64,000 nucleotides of DNA. Origin: CAYVUI01 sp964454745. Lineage in GTDB: Bacteria > Planctomycetota > Phycisphaerae > Sedimentisphaerales > Anaerohalosphaeraceae. The DNA is taken from the NCBI GenBank assembly GCA_964454745.1, contig CAYVUI010000003.1:1-64000 (forward strand), in the 5' to 3' direction. The notes under the pieces are model-generated. The model saw nothing but the letters and a program-made list of their open reading frames with translations, made no database searches and was not told where the DNA came from. A program made the translations under genes and the position numbers. Positions 53,342-62,331 of this stretch are shown one piece after another (position 1 is the first letter of the stretch; each line of letters opens with the position of its first letter).

Positions 53342-54694
53342 ATGTTACGACATAAGCCTCTGGTTCTGTTCGTCCTTCTCGCCGTTTTCGTCATCACATC
53401 CATCGCTCCCGCGCAGGCAAAACCCCTGCCCGGTTCCCCCCTCGACGAAACACCCGACCAGCACAACCAGCGGATGCAGTGGTGGCGGCAGGCCCGCTTC
53501 GGCATGTTCATCCACTGGGGCCTCTATGCCGTGCCCGCCGGCGTGCACAAGGGCAAACACTACGACAATTACGGCGAGTGGATCATGGCACTGGCCAAAA
53601 TCGACCCGCAGGAATACACCGCCTACTCCAAAATGTTCAACCCCGCCTGGTACGACGCCGACCAGTGGGCACAAATCGCCCAGGATGCCGGCATGAAGTA
53701 CATGGTCATTACCTCCAAGCACCACGACGGTTTCAGCATATACGACAGTGCATGCAGCGAGTACGACATCATCGACACCGCACCCTACGGCAAAGACCCC
53801 ATCGCTCCACTCGCCGCGGCCTGCAAAAAGCGGGGCATCAAGTTCGCCTTCTATTATTCCATCCTCGACTGGCACCACCCGGCCCAGAAAATCGGCAAAC
53901 ATGAAAACGGCGCACCCCACTATGCCAAAACCGACATCGTCCCCGGCCGCAAGCAGGAATACATCGACTACATGAAGTGCCAGGTCAAAGAGCTCATCGA
54001 GAAATACGATCCCGCCGTCATGTGGTTCGACGGCGAATGGGTCGACTGGTGGACCAAGGAGGACGGCCGCGACATGGAAGCCTTCTGCCGCCGCCTAAAG
54101 CCCGACATCATCACCAACAACCGCGTCGGCAAGCGCGACCCAGACGACGGGGACTTCGGCACACCCGAACAGGAAATCCCCGATACCGGCCTCGATTACG
54201 ACTGGGAAACCTGTATGACCCTCAACAAAACCTGGGGCTTCAAGGCCGCCGACCAGGACTGGAAATCCTCCGAAACGCTCCTCAAGCACCTCGTCGATAT
54301 CACCAGCAAGGGCGGAAACTTCCTGCTAAACGTCGGCCCCACGCTCGACGGCTCAATCCCCGTTGAAAGCGTCGATATCCTCAAAGAAATGGGCACCTGG
54401 CTAAAAACCAACGGACCGGCCGTCTACGGCACCACCGCCAGCCCGTTTGAGAAACCCCAGTGGGGCCGCTACACACGAAAAGGCTCTGCACTGTACGCAC
54501 ACATCTTCGACTGGCCCGAATCAGGCAATATCGAAGTGCCGATGCTCGATTCCTACAGCCGCATCAAAAGCGTGAAACTGCTCAAAAACAGCCAGGCTCT
54601 CGATTTTTCCTCCGCAAATGGCAGGGCGGTCATTAACCTGCCCGGCGAAAACCCCGATACACCCATTACCGTGATAGAGATCAACTTTGAATAA
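53342..54694 (+). CDS. Secreted GH29 alpha-L-fucosidase
   Basis: Hydrolyses alpha-L-fucosides, for example in algal or mucin glycans. The 450-residue protein has a signal peptide (about residues 1-26, ending APAQA). The catalytic GH29 barrel has RFGMFIHWGLYAVPAG, TSKHHDGFSIYDS, the nucleophile Asp in VMWFDGEWVDWW, and NGGNFLLNVGP-like SKGGNFLLNVGPTLDGSIP. A short C-terminal beta domain follows. ATG 53342 has GGAG 9 bases upstream. No PEP-CTERM or dockerin tail and no adjacent sulfatase or TonB-type genes, so it stands alone. Confidence 0.93.
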   Translation: MLRHKPLVLFVLLAVFVITSIAPAQAKPLPGSPLDETPDQHNQRMQWWRQARFGMFIHWGLYAVPAGVHKGKHYDNYGEWIMALAKIDPQEYTAYSKMFNPAWYDADQWAQIAQDAGMKYMVITSKHHDGFSIYDSACSEYDIIDTAPYGKDPIAPLAAACKKRGIKFAFYYSILDWHHPAQKIGKHENGAPHYAKTDIVPGRKQEYIDYMKCQVKELIEKYDPAVMWFDGEWVDWWTKEDGRDMEAFCRRLKPDIITNNRVGKRDPDDGDFGTPEQEIPDTGLDYDWETCMTLNKTWGFKAADQDWKSSETLLKHLVDITSKGGNFLLNVGPTLDGSIPVESVDILKEMGTWLKTNGPAVYGTTASPFEKPQWGRYTRKGSALYAHIFDWPESGNIEVPMLDSYSRIKSVKLLKNSQALDFSSANGRAVINLPGENPDTPITVIEINFE

Positions 54695-54724
54695 ACGACC
54701 CAAAAGAACATGAAAGGGATTTCC

Positions 54725-55228
54725 ATGAATCTTGAAAACCCCCGGGAATCGGCTCCCGATTACAACAAAACCGTCGAGGGCATACTCAACCCGAAAAATG
54801 CCGTCCAGAAAATACAGGATTTCTTCACCAATCACGGCTTTCTGATCGTGCAAAATGAGCCCGAATCCGTTACTCTTGCCTCACACGGCTCGATGTTCAT
54901 CTCTACACGCAATCCCATGCAGATGGTCTCCCGCGTCCATGCGACCGCGCAGGAAAACAGCGTCACCCTCCAGGCCGATTTCGGCGGGGTCAAAAAAATC
55001 GGCGTATTACTGGTCATTTTCATCGTCGCGATGGCCTTGTTTTTCCTCGTCCTCTTCGGGGCCCTGTTCGGCATGACCGGCAAAATGCCCTGGATCAACA
55101 TCATCGGCCTCTCTCTGCTGCCCCTGTCTCCCTGGCCGATAATCATCCCCCTGATGATGGTATACATGAAAAGAAAGATCACCGAACTGCTCGACATCCT
55201 CATGGAGAATGCGAAACAAACCGTCTGA
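54725..55228 (+). CDS. Small two-helix membrane protein of unknown function
   Basis: Not a family I recognise. The 167-residue protein has a soluble N-terminal ~90 residues (a possible small alpha/beta domain, QKIQDFFTNHGFLIVQ.EPESVTLASHG). Two hydrophobic segments follow (about 95-118 and 126-148), with a charged C-terminus. ATG 54725 has AGGG 8 bases upstream. It starts 30 bases after the fucosidase and could be cotranscribed. It converges with the TSUP gene 5 bases away. Confidence 0.65.
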   Translation: MNLENPRESAPDYNKTVEGILNPKNAVQKIQDFFTNHGFLIVQNEPESVTLASHGSMFISTRNPMQMVSRVHATAQENSVTLQADFGGVKKIGVLLVIFIVAMALFFLVLFGALFGMTGKMPWINIIGLSLLPLSPWPIIIPLMMVYMKRKITELLDILMENAKQTV

Positions 55229-55233
55229 TCCAA

Positions 55234-55962
55234 TCACCCCGGCCAGATCAAAATCTTCAGTCCAGCTGCCACTAAAAAGCCCGCGATCACACCGCGAAAA
55301 TACTTGTCCGGGATCAAATGCACAATCCGCTTCGCCGTTGCGGCCCCGCCCAATGAAACCGGCACAAACAACAGCAGTCCCCACGCCAGCTCCTCCCGCA
55401 TCGCCGCTCCCTGCGACAAATACCCCCCAAGCCGCGTAAAATCAATCAGCAGGGCGATCCCGCCTGAAGCCGCGATATACACGTGTTTTTCCAGGTCGTA
55501 AGCCGTCAAAAACATCGTGCGAATCGCGCCGCCCATCCCGAATATCCCCGCCAGAAAACCCGAACTGCCGCCGCCGATCGCCGCGGTCATGTTATTCTGC
55601 GGGATCTTAAACTCCGGCTTCGAAAAAACCAGCAGCGAATACCCAATCAAAAATCCGCCCAGCACCCGCGGCAAAACACCCTCCGGAAATGAAAACGCCG
55701 CCATCGAACCCAGCCACGCGCAAACCACACCCGGCACACCAAACAAAAGGATCAGCTTCCACCGGATCGACTTGCCAAACAGCGCCAGCTTCCACACATC
55801 CCCGAAAAAATGAATCACCCCCACAAACAGCAAAACTTCCCCCGTCTGCCCCGGGTAAATCAATAGCAGCGTAGGCACCAGTATCGTCGAAAGACCAAAT
55901 CCGGATATCGTCCCCACCATCGAAGCCGCAAACACCAGCCCCGCGATCCATAGAATTGTCAT
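55234..55962 (-). CDS. TSUP (TauE/SafE) family permease
   Basis: A 242-residue membrane protein with about seven to eight helices. The duplicated TSUP motif is seen as SGFGLSTILVPTLLL in the first half and GGGSSGFLAGIFGMGGAIRTMFL in the second. The family exports sulfite, sulfoacetate or other organic anions; no sulfur metabolism genes are nearby, so the substrate is unknown. GGGGGA lies 5 bases before the ATG. Confidence 0.9.
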   Translation of the reverse strand: MTILWIAGLVFAASMVGTISGFGLSTILVPTLLLIYPGQTGEVLLFVGVIHFFGDVWKLALFGKSIRWKLILLFGVPGVVCAWLGSMAAFSFPEGVLPRVLGGFLIGYSLLVFSKPEFKIPQNNMTAAIGGGSSGFLAGIFGMGGAIRTMFLTAYDLEKHVYIAASGGIALLIDFTRLGGYLSQGAAMREELAWGLLLFVPVSLGGAATAKRIVHLIPDKYFRGVIAGFLVAAGLKILIWPG

Positions 55963-56086
55963 ACTAATCCCCCGTTAACCATACCCAGCCGCCTGTCTCA
56001 TATCTCCGTCTGGCCCGGAATCGGTTACTCCCAGCCGGCCTCATATTCCAAAAAACACTCCAATACCAAGGCAATCAAAAGAGCTT

Positions 56087-56593
56087 CTAAGGCTTGTCGT
56101 TCGTCTGGCCGGCCACGTCCTCAGAAATGCCCTTTGATATCTGACTCGAACTGTACGTCTGATTCAGGTCCATCTGCTCCGGATCTTCCACGAATTCATT
56201 CGCCTGCTTGTAAAACTGCTGATCCGACTGCTTGGAAGCCGCAAGATACTCCGGGGCATGAAGATCCTCATAATCCGCCCCTCCCACGCTCTCGGGCTGA
56301 CCGTCTATCTGGGTAATAAACGAAAGCGGCCCCACTGAAAACTCATCACCCGGATTCAGTACCGTCTCCTCTTCGATCCGCTTGCCGTTCACATACGTCC
56401 CGTTTCGAGACCCCAGATCCCGGATTTTCAGCAGATTATCATCGCAATTCAGCTCACAGTGACGCCGGGAAATCACCATCAGCGGAATACAAAGGTCACA
56501 CTGCTGCCTCCTGCCGATTACCGTCACTCCGCTGGTTAAATGAAAGGCCCTGTGTGCTCCGTTCTTCTTTTGCAAGATCAGGTTGACATGCAT
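56087..56593 (-). CDS. FHA-domain protein
   Basis: A 168-residue protein. Residues 1-95 form a forkhead-associated domain that binds phosphothreonine peptides: TVIGRRQQCDLCI, ISRRHCEL and LGSRNGTYVNGKRI are all conserved. The C-terminal ~70 residues are acidic and Gln/Ser-rich, probably disordered, with Thr/Ser that could themselves be phosphorylated. No Ser/Thr kinase is in the window. GGAG lies 6 bases before the ATG. Confidence 0.9.
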   Translation of the reverse strand: MHVNLILQKKNGAHRAFHLTSGVTVIGRRQQCDLCIPLMVISRRHCELNCDDNLLKIRDLGSRNGTYVNGKRIEEETVLNPGDEFSVGPLSFITQIDGQPESVGGADYEDLHAPEYLAASKQSDQQFYKQANEFVEDPEQMDLNQTYSSSQISKGISEDVAGQTNDKP

Positions 56594-56711
56594 TTTCCAC
56601 TCCTTTTTTTTAATGACCTCTTATATGTATTATAACCCCAAACCATTAAATCTCAAGGAAAAACAAGATAATTCTGTTATTTTTCCAGCGGTTTTGTCGC
56701 CTTATATATCG

Positions 56712-56739
56712 TTGACATACACACGCACATCTGTAGAGT
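56712..56739 (+). promoter_or_regulatory. Possible promoter for the HAD phosphatase gene
   Basis: TTGACA (56712-56717), 16 bases, TAGAGT (56734-56739), 55 bases before the ATG. The -10 box is weak. Confidence 0.3.
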
Positions 56740-56793
56740 TAGCTGTTTTATATTATACGAAAAACTCAAAAAAATGATTGCTTTGGAGACAAA

Positions 56794-57441
56794 ATGAACA
56801 CCCGTGCGATAATTTTCGATCTCGATGGGACCCTCATAAACACCGTAAGCGACCTGGCCGCCTCGATGAATCACGGCCTAAAATCCCTCGGACACCCCGC
56901 CCGAACCGAGGATGAATGCATGAAAATGATCGGAAACGGCGTTAAACTCTTCGCCCAGCGGGCCTTACCGCCGGACCACCCCGAGGACCTCGAAAAGCTG
57001 CTCACACTTATGAAAGAGCATTACCAGGCCCATTGTTGCGATAACAGCAGCGTATACCCCGGAATTGCCGACCTTATAGACCAATTATCTCAAAAGGGCG
57101 TTAAATTGGGCGTTTTAACCAATAAACCAGACAAAATGGCGACCCGCGTGGTCGAGCATTATTTCGGAAAGGGCACTTTTGACGCCATTTTCGGAGTCAA
57201 AGAGTCCAGAAAAATTAAGCCAGACCCTGCCGGCGTCAACGAAATGCTCCAGCGTTTCCAGGCACCGCCCGAACAATGCCTCTTTGCCGGCGACAGCGAC
57301 GTCGACATCATCACCGCACGCGGGGCAAACATCCCCTCCATCGCCGTAACATGGGGATTTCGCCCGCGCCAAATTCTCGAAAAAGAGGCCCCGAGCCATA
57401 TTGTCGACACGCCCGCCGAAATATTATCCCTCATATCTTGA
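56794..57441 (+). CDS. gph: HAD hydrolase, phosphoglycolate phosphatase-like
   Basis: A 215-residue HAD phosphatase with a helical cap. Motif I is IIFDLDGTLINT, motif II VLTNKP, motif III Lys in KIKPDPAGV and motif IV FAGDSDVDIITARGANI. This pattern fits Gph, which removes phosphoglycolate formed in DNA repair or oxygenase activity; related sugar-phosphate phosphatases look the same at this level. It has its own upstream region and is 65 bases before thrS. Confidence 0.88.
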   Translation: MNTRAIIFDLDGTLINTVSDLAASMNHGLKSLGHPARTEDECMKMIGNGVKLFAQRALPPDHPEDLEKLLTLMKEHYQAHCCDNSSVYPGIADLIDQLSQKGVKLGVLTNKPDKMATRVVEHYFGKGTFDAIFGVKESRKIKPDPAGVNEMLQRFQAPPEQCLFAGDSDVDIITARGANIPSIAVTWGFRPRQILEKEAPSHIVDTPAEILSLIS

Positions 57442-57466
57442 CAAATATCCATTTTTGCTATTTAAT
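57438..57466 (+). promoter_or_regulatory. Candidate promoter for thrS-infC
   Basis: TTGACA (57438-57443), 17-base spacer, TTTAAT (57461-57466), overlapping the end of gph. ATG 57507 lies 40 bases on; there is no room for a T-box leader. Confidence 0.55.
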
Positions 57467-57506
57467 GTATTGTTTAGAACTTTTTGACTAACGAATGGGA
57501 TAATTC

Positions 57507-59447
57507 ATGGCAAAAGTAAAACTCCCGGATGCAACGGTCCTTGAAGCGCCCGACGGCGCGACGATCAAAGACTTCGCCGAGCAGATCGGCCCGGGACTCG
57601 CACGCGCTGCCCTCGCCGCAAAACTCGACGATCAGGTCGTAGACATGACCACACCCGTCCACGGCGAACATTCGCTGGTTCTCTATACCGCAAAAGACGA
57701 AAAAGGCCTCGACACCCTTCGACATAGCTGTGCCCACATCATGGCCGAGGCAATTTGCTCAATCTGGCCCAGCGCAAAACTCGTCTACGGCCCCACGGTC
57801 AAAGACGGCTTCTACTACGATATCGACCTCGACGAACCCATCCGGCCGGAAGATTTTTCCAAAATCGAAGCCGAGATGAAGCGGATTATCAAAGAAGACC
57901 AGCCTTTCCAGCGAATCGAGCTGGACCGCCAGGCCGCCCTGGACCGCGTGGACGGCGATCCGTACAAGCGTGACAACATCGAACGCGCACCCGGCGACAT
58001 CCTCAGCTTCTACACCCACGGCGACAACGGCTTTGAAGACCTCTGTCGCGGGCCCCACATCCCCCGGACTTCCTCCGTCGATCCCAAAGCAGTAAAGATC
58101 ATGAGCGTGGCAGGGGCCTACTGGCACGGAGACGCCTCCCAGAAAATGCTCCAGCGGGTCTACGGAACCGCATGGGCCAATAAAAAAGACCTCAAGGCCC
58201 ACCTCGAACGCCTTGAAGAAGCCAAAAAACGCGATCACCGAATCATCGGCAAGCAGATGGACCTCTTCAGCTTCCATGACGAAGGCCCCGGTTTCGCCTT
58301 CCTGCACCCCAACGGCATGGTCCTCTGGAACGAGATCATCGACTACTGGCGATCCATCCACCAGAAATACCGCTACGAAGAAATCAAAACACCCATCATG
58401 CTAAACGAACAGCTCTGGCACCGCAGCGGCCACTGGGACAACTACCAGGAGAACATGTACTTCACCACGGTAGACAACGTCAACTACGCGATCAAACCGA
58501 TGAACTGCCCCGGCGGTCTGCTCGTCTATAAATCCAACAAGCACTCGTACCGCGAATTCCCGATGCGTGTCGCTGAGCTGGGCCTCGTACACCGTTACGA
58601 AGCCAGCGGCCAGATGCACGGCCTCGTCCGCGTCCGGCAGTTCACCCAGGACGACGCACACATTTTCTGCATGCCCGACCAGATCGAATCCGAGATCATC
58701 GGCGTCATCAACCTCGTCCAGGAAATGTACCGGACCTTCGGCTTCAAGGACTACCACATCGAGCTGTCCACCCAGCCGGAAAAACACATCGGCTCACAGG
58801 ACATCTGGGACAGGGCCACCGCCGCACTGAAAAACGCACTCGACCATAAATCCCTGCCCTACGAGATCAACGAGGGCGACGGCGCTTTCTACGGCCCCAA
58901 GATCGACTTCCACATCGAAGACTGCATCGGCAGAAGCTGGCAGCTCGGCACCATCCAGCTCGACTTCTCCATGCCCGAGCGTTTCGAGCTGACCTACGTC
59001 GATGCCGACAACACCGAAAAACGTCCGGTAATGATCCACCGCGCAATTCTCGGCTCGCTGGAACGCTTCCTCGGCATCCTGATCGAGCATTACGCGGGGC
59101 ACTTCCCGCTCTGGATGGCTCCCGTCCAGATTCGCATCCTCTCGATTAGCGAAAAAACAGCCGAATACGCCCAAAACCTCAGCGAAAAGTTCCATTCCCT
59201 GGGCCTAAGGGCCCAAATGGACAATTCCGGCGACAAAATCGGGGCAAAAATCGCCAAAGCCCACGCGGACAAAATCCCCTGCATGCTCGTCGTCGGCCCC
59301 AAAGAGGCCGAAAATAACGCCCTGAGCCTCCGCGTGCCCGGCTCGGAAAAAACAATGAATATGACCCTCGACGATTTCGTCTCAAAAATAATGAAGAAAA
59401 TCGCCGATAAAGATATAGAATACCATTTTGATACCAACGCCGGGTAG
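57507..59447 (+). CDS. thrS: Threonyl-tRNA synthetase
   Basis: Charges tRNA-Thr. The 646-residue protein has an N-terminal TGS domain (1-62), the editing domain with RHSCAHIMAEAI and SCAH/H motifs, the class II core with MNCPGGLLVYKS (zinc-binding Cys), GLVHRYEASGQMHGLVRVRQFTQDDAHIFC and YGPKIDFHIEDCIGRSWQLGTIQ, then motif 3 HRAILGSLERFLGILIEHY. A C-terminal anticodon domain completes it (APVQIRILSI). Normal length. infC follows after 48 bases. Confidence 0.96.
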   Translation: MAKVKLPDATVLEAPDGATIKDFAEQIGPGLARAALAAKLDDQVVDMTTPVHGEHSLVLYTAKDEKGLDTLRHSCAHIMAEAICSIWPSAKLVYGPTVKDGFYYDIDLDEPIRPEDFSKIEAEMKRIIKEDQPFQRIELDRQAALDRVDGDPYKRDNIERAPGDILSFYTHGDNGFEDLCRGPHIPRTSSVDPKAVKIMSVAGAYWHGDASQKMLQRVYGTAWANKKDLKAHLERLEEAKKRDHRIIGKQMDLFSFHDEGPGFAFLHPNGMVLWNEIIDYWRSIHQKYRYEEIKTPIMLNEQLWHRSGHWDNYQENMYFTTVDNVNYAIKPMNCPGGLLVYKSNKHSYREFPMRVAELGLVHRYEASGQMHGLVRVRQFTQDDAHIFCMPDQIESEIIGVINLVQEMYRTFGFKDYHIELSTQPEKHIGSQDIWDRATAALKNALDHKSLPYEINEGDGAFYGPKIDFHIEDCIGRSWQLGTIQLDFSMPERFELTYVDADNTEKRPVMIHRAILGSLERFLGILIEHYAGHFPLWMAPVQIRILSISEKTAEYAQNLSEKFHSLGLRAQMDNSGDKIGAKIAKAHADKIPCMLVVGPKEAENNALSLRVPGSEKTMNMTLDDFVSKIMKKIADKDIEYHFDTNAG

Positions 59448-59495
59448 CAGTCCCGGCCCCAGAAAAGTTTACCGTTTTTTAGAAAGGACCGACTG

Positions 59496-60014
59496 ATTAG
59501 CAAGAAAGATCTTCGAACGAACGAACGCATCCGGGTAAACCCGGTTCGAGTAATTGACCAGGACAACAACCAGGCAGGAGTCCTCAACACCGCCGAGGCC
59601 CTGAACATGGCTCGCGAGGCCGGCCTCGACCTCGTGGAAGTGGCCCCCAATTCAGACCCGCCGGTCTGCCGGATCATGGACTACGGCAAGTTCCTCTACG
59701 AGCAGAAGCGCAAAGACAAGCTGTCCCAGAAGAAGCAGCACATTGTCGTACTCAAAGAGATACGCCTGCGCCCCAAGATCGACCAGCACGACTGCGACAT
59801 CAAGGTCAACCACGCCAAAAAATTCCTTGAGAAGGGCAACAAGGTCCAGTTTACTATGCTCTTCCGCGGCCGCGAGATGACCCACATCGACCACGGCTAT
59901 GAACTCATGGAAGGCATCGTCGAGACCCTCGGCGAGATTGCGAAGATCGACCGACCCGCTCTCATGCAGGGCCGCAGAATGACCATGGTCCTCTCCCCAT
60001 CCGAAAAAAAATAA
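59496..60014 (+). CDS. infC: Translation initiation factor IF-3, AUU start codon
   Basis: Prevents premature 30S/50S joining and proofreads the start codon. The first in-frame ATG (59607) would remove the conserved N-terminus. Reading back, the frame gives I/M-SKKDLRTNERIRVNPVRVID, the IF-3 N-domain, beginning at ATT 59496 with AAGGA 7 bases upstream. An AUU start is the classical self-regulating start of infC. The remaining signature is DLVEVAPNSDPPVCRIMDYGK and FTMLFRGREMTHIDHG. The result is 172 residues. rpmI and rplT, which normally follow, are absent; repeats begin immediately after. Confidence 0.93.
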   Translation: MSKKDLRTNERIRVNPVRVIDQDNNQAGVLNTAEALNMAREAGLDLVEVAPNSDPPVCRIMDYGKFLYEQKRKDKLSQKKQHIVVLKEIRLRPKIDQHDCDIKVNHAKKFLEKGNKVQFTMLFRGREMTHIDHGYELMEGIVETLGEIAKIDRPALMQGRRMTMVLSPSEKK

Positions 60015-60375
60015 AGGGGTCAGGTACCTTTTTACCCTCAGCTGGAAAAAACAACCGTTAAACCAGGGTGCCTGCCAATCATCTGTGGGATGGGTAAAAT
60101 TCTTTGTTCATTTTACCCATGCTGATAAATTTTATCCCTGCACCCCACGCGGTGCAGGGATAGCCCCGGCCGCAAGGCCGGATTCCACGCTCTACTTTCA
60201 ACTCTCTGTTTTCTCCCCACTGGCCCCCCGGGCCTCGTAGGGTGGGTCGCACCCACCGAAAACAAATTGAGTTCCATGTGCAAAACGGTCTAAATAACGC
60301 ACCGCGAATATTTACCTGCTTTAAAGCAGCTTGCCCGAAGGGCACCACCCACAATATGAGTATTTCTACTCACTC
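60015..60375. repeat. Intergenic repeat modules after infC
   Basis: No gene is seen here. It contains an 11-bp-arm palindrome at 60090-60120 (ATGGGTAAAAT), CCCTGCACC...GGTGCAGGG at 60136-60159, CCGGCC-GCAA-GGCCGG at 60167-60182, the CTCTAC-TTTCAAC text, GTAGGGTGGGTCGCACCCACC near 60237 and GCCC-GAA-GGGC near 60333. The first four recur in the same order downstream of the island at 63215-63520. Confidence 0.8.
60090..60120. repeat. 11-bp palindrome, left copy
   Basis: ATGGGTAAAAT (60090-60100), a 9-base loop, then ATTTTACCCAT (60110-60120), followed by GCTGAT. The same 38-base sequence with one or two changes stands at 63213-63250, beyond the exported-protein genes. Confidence 0.85.
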
Positions 60376-60404
60376 TTGACATTTCCACACCCTGCGGCTA
60401 TGAT
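60376..60404 (+). promoter_or_regulatory. Sigma-70 promoter of the exported-protein island
   Basis: TTGACA (60376-60381), 17-base spacer, TATGAT (60399-60404). The transcript would start near 60411, directly before a GGAGG and a 23-codon open frame, then the HAF-repeat gene at 60520. Confidence 0.7.
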
Positions 60405-60425
60405 GGTATCATCACGGAGGCCGAA

Positions 60426-60497
60426 ATGGATGAGGTCAAAGGACGATTACCGAGAATAAGGCCAATGGTGCAGGTTGCACCAATGTTTGAGGTTTAA
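60426..60497 (+). CDS. Possible short leader ORF, 23 codons
   Basis: ATG 60426 has GGAGG 5 bases upstream and encodes MDEVKGRLPRIRPMVQVAPM... to a TAA at 60495. A 7-bp hairpin (TGGTGCA-GGT-TGCACCA) lies inside. It is not recognised as any family. It may be a translated leader or simply the remains of an older gene start. Confidence 0.3.
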   Translation: MDEVKGRLPRIRPMVQVAPMFEV

Positions 60498-60519
60498 TCT
60501 ATACTGAAGGGGTAGGAAA

Positions 60520-61659
60520 ATGAGGAACATTTTAACTGTAATTATTTGCTTCATGTGCACCGTATTTTCTGTTCATGCTGTTGAATATGAGCTTATTGAT
60601 TTGGGCACATTGGGCGGCTCTTCGAGTGCGGCATACGCTATTAACGATCATGGACAGATTGTAGGGGCCGCCCGGGATGAGTATGGCGTTACAAGAGCGT
60701 GTCTTTTTAGTCTAAACGGCAATAATTTACATCTTGGAAGTTTGCCCTCACAACAATACAGCATTGCCACAAATATAAACAATAATGGTCAAATTATAGG
60801 AATTGGCAGTTGGGATGATAATATTCAAATCACCGGAAAATATTATAAAGGAGAGCCGGGCATATTTGATAACACAGGAAGTGAGAATAACCTCTCTTTA
60901 GGAGGCTTTGACCACATTAATTCAATTAATGATAACGGCATTGTTGTGGGTGGTGAGCCTGCAAAGATTTTTGATACAACCGGCAACGAAAACCACCTTT
61001 TGATTGATCCTCTCGGTCCGTCATTTAGCAATGCATACTCAATAAATAATTCAAATATAATTGTAGGTCGATCTACAACGAATGGTAACTCAATGGCATG
61101 TATATTCGACAATTCCGGAAATGGAAGCCATACCTTTCTTGGCAGTCTTAACCCAAATCAATTTGATGAGAATAGCAGTGCCTTAGATGTAAATAACCAC
61201 AATCAGATCGTCGGCAATGCCTATGCTCCAAGAAAAAATCCCGGTAGCGATGTTAATCGTGCCTGTCTTTTTGATTCAAGCGGTAATGGAAACAATGTCA
61301 ACCTTGGAAGATTATTTAATGATGTACCTGAACTTGAAGAAGAAACATTTGCTTTGAGCGTTAATGATTTGGGACAGATCGTGGGCTATTCTATGGAAAG
61401 CATTTACAACAGAACAGCAGCCTGTCTTTTTGATCCAACCGGTAACGGTAATAACATAGATTTAAATTCGCTGATTCCTGATACAGGCTGGCAGCTATTA
61501 ACAGCAAACGATATAAATAATAATGGCTGGATAGTAGGGGTAGCGTCTAACCCGGATCAAAATAAATGGCAACGTGCGTATCTGCTACGTCCTGTCCCCG
61601 AACCCGCTTCGATGATTCTTTTTGCTCTAACAGGTCTTATGATAAGAAAAAAGAAATAA
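60520..61659 (+). CDS. Exported HAF-repeat protein with PEP-CTERM tail
   Basis: A 379-residue protein with an N-terminal signal (about 1-20, MRNILTVIICFMCTVFSVHA). Repeats of the HAF type (YELIDLGTLGGSSSAAYAINDHGQIVG, later AYSINNSNIIVG, SALDVNNHNQIVG, ALSVNDLGQIVG) fill the body. The C-terminus VPEPASMILFALTG...RKKK is a PEP-CTERM sorting signal, cut and anchored by an exosortase. No exosortase is in the window. Codons are AT-rich and Asn-rich, unlike the neighbours before 60 kb. GGGGTAGG precedes the ATG. Confidence 0.88.
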   Translation: MRNILTVIICFMCTVFSVHAVEYELIDLGTLGGSSSAAYAINDHGQIVGAARDEYGVTRACLFSLNGNNLHLGSLPSQQYSIATNINNNGQIIGIGSWDDNIQITGKYYKGEPGIFDNTGSENNLSLGGFDHINSINDNGIVVGGEPAKIFDTTGNENHLLIDPLGPSFSNAYSINNSNIIVGRSTTNGNSMACIFDNSGNGSHTFLGSLNPNQFDENSSALDVNNHNQIVGNAYAPRKNPGSDVNRACLFDSSGNGNNVNLGRLFNDVPELEEETFALSVNDLGQIVGYSMESIYNRTAACLFDPTGNGNNIDLNSLIPDTGWQLLTANDINNNGWIVGVASNPDQNKWQRAYLLRPVPEPASMILFALTGLMIRKKK

Positions 61660-61681
61660 CATTTTTGGAAGGAGAAAAAAT

Positions 61682-62233
61682 ATGTACCAAAGATTATTAA
61701 GTTTTATCGTATTGGCCCTTGTCTGCAATATTGCTTCGGGTACTCCAATTCAATGGAAGGTATCTGATGGGGGTAATGGCCATTGGTATGAACTTGTCGA
61801 GGATGCTATTGATTGGAATGCAGCGAAGCTGGCAGCTGAGCAATCAATTCATGAGGGGACGGTGGGACATTTAGCCACGATTACTTCCCAAGCTGAAAAT
61901 GATTTTATATTATCATCAGTTTATGAAACAGGAACTTATTACACTTGGGTTGGGGGATTTCAGCCAGCCGGCAGTCCGGAACCAGATGGAAATTGGCAAT
62001 GGTTAACTGGAGAAACATGGGATTTTACTAATTGGAATTTGGGAGTAGAGCCAAATAATTTCATTTATTCTCAGACTCCCTATGGAGAAGATGTAATTCA
62101 AATGTCACCTATTGGATGGTATGATGCTCCACATGATTGGGATATGCCTTATATTGTTGAATATGAATCTGTACCAGAACCTACATGTTTTACTTTGTTT
62201 GTATGTATTGGGTTGATTTTGAGAAAACGTTAA
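61682..62233 (+). CDS. Exported C-type lectin-like protein with PEP-CTERM tail
   Basis: A 183-residue protein with a signal peptide (about 1-20). A C-type lectin-like domain follows: WNAAKLAAEQ...GHLATITSQAENDFI, YYTWVGGFQP, WQWLTGETWDFTNWNLGVEPNN and the final YIVEYE strand. The EPN motif typical of mannose-type sugar binding is present in VEPNNF. The C-terminus is VPEPTCFTLFVCIGLILRKR, a PEP-CTERM signal. GGAAGGAG precedes the ATG. It is 22 bases after the HAF gene. Confidence 0.88.
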   Translation: MYQRLLSFIVLALVCNIASGTPIQWKVSDGGNGHWYELVEDAIDWNAAKLAAEQSIHEGTVGHLATITSQAENDFILSSVYETGTYYTWVGGFQPAGSPEPDGNWQWLTGETWDFTNWNLGVEPNNFIYSQTPYGEDVIQMSPIGWYDAPHDWDMPYIVEYESVPEPTCFTLFVCIGLILRKR

Positions 62234-62252
62234 CTTAATCGGAAAGTTTATA

Positions 62253-62291
62253 TGGCTGGACTGCGACTATGCCGATCCGAATGTTTGCTGA
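62253..62291 (+). pseudogene. Orphan dockerin-like C-terminal tail
   Basis: Twelve codons WLDCDYADPNVC then TGA match the extreme C-terminus of the dockerin-like tails found on many exported planctomycete proteins. In frame upstream there are only a few codons and a stop. The fragment is GC-richer than the genes on either side. It is best read as the remains of an older gene whose body is gone. Confidence 0.5.
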
Positions 62292-62331
62292 ATGTTCATG
62301 GGTAGAGAAACTAATGTAAAGGAGAAAAAAT

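Noticed and set aside
59607..60014. IF-3 starting at the first ATG
   Set aside because: It would delete the conserved N-domain, and no ribosome site lies before 59607.
60014..60036. Terminator of infC at GGGGTCAGGTACCTTTTT
   Set aside because: It contains a T-run but only a 6-base palindrome; it looks like a repeat border instead.
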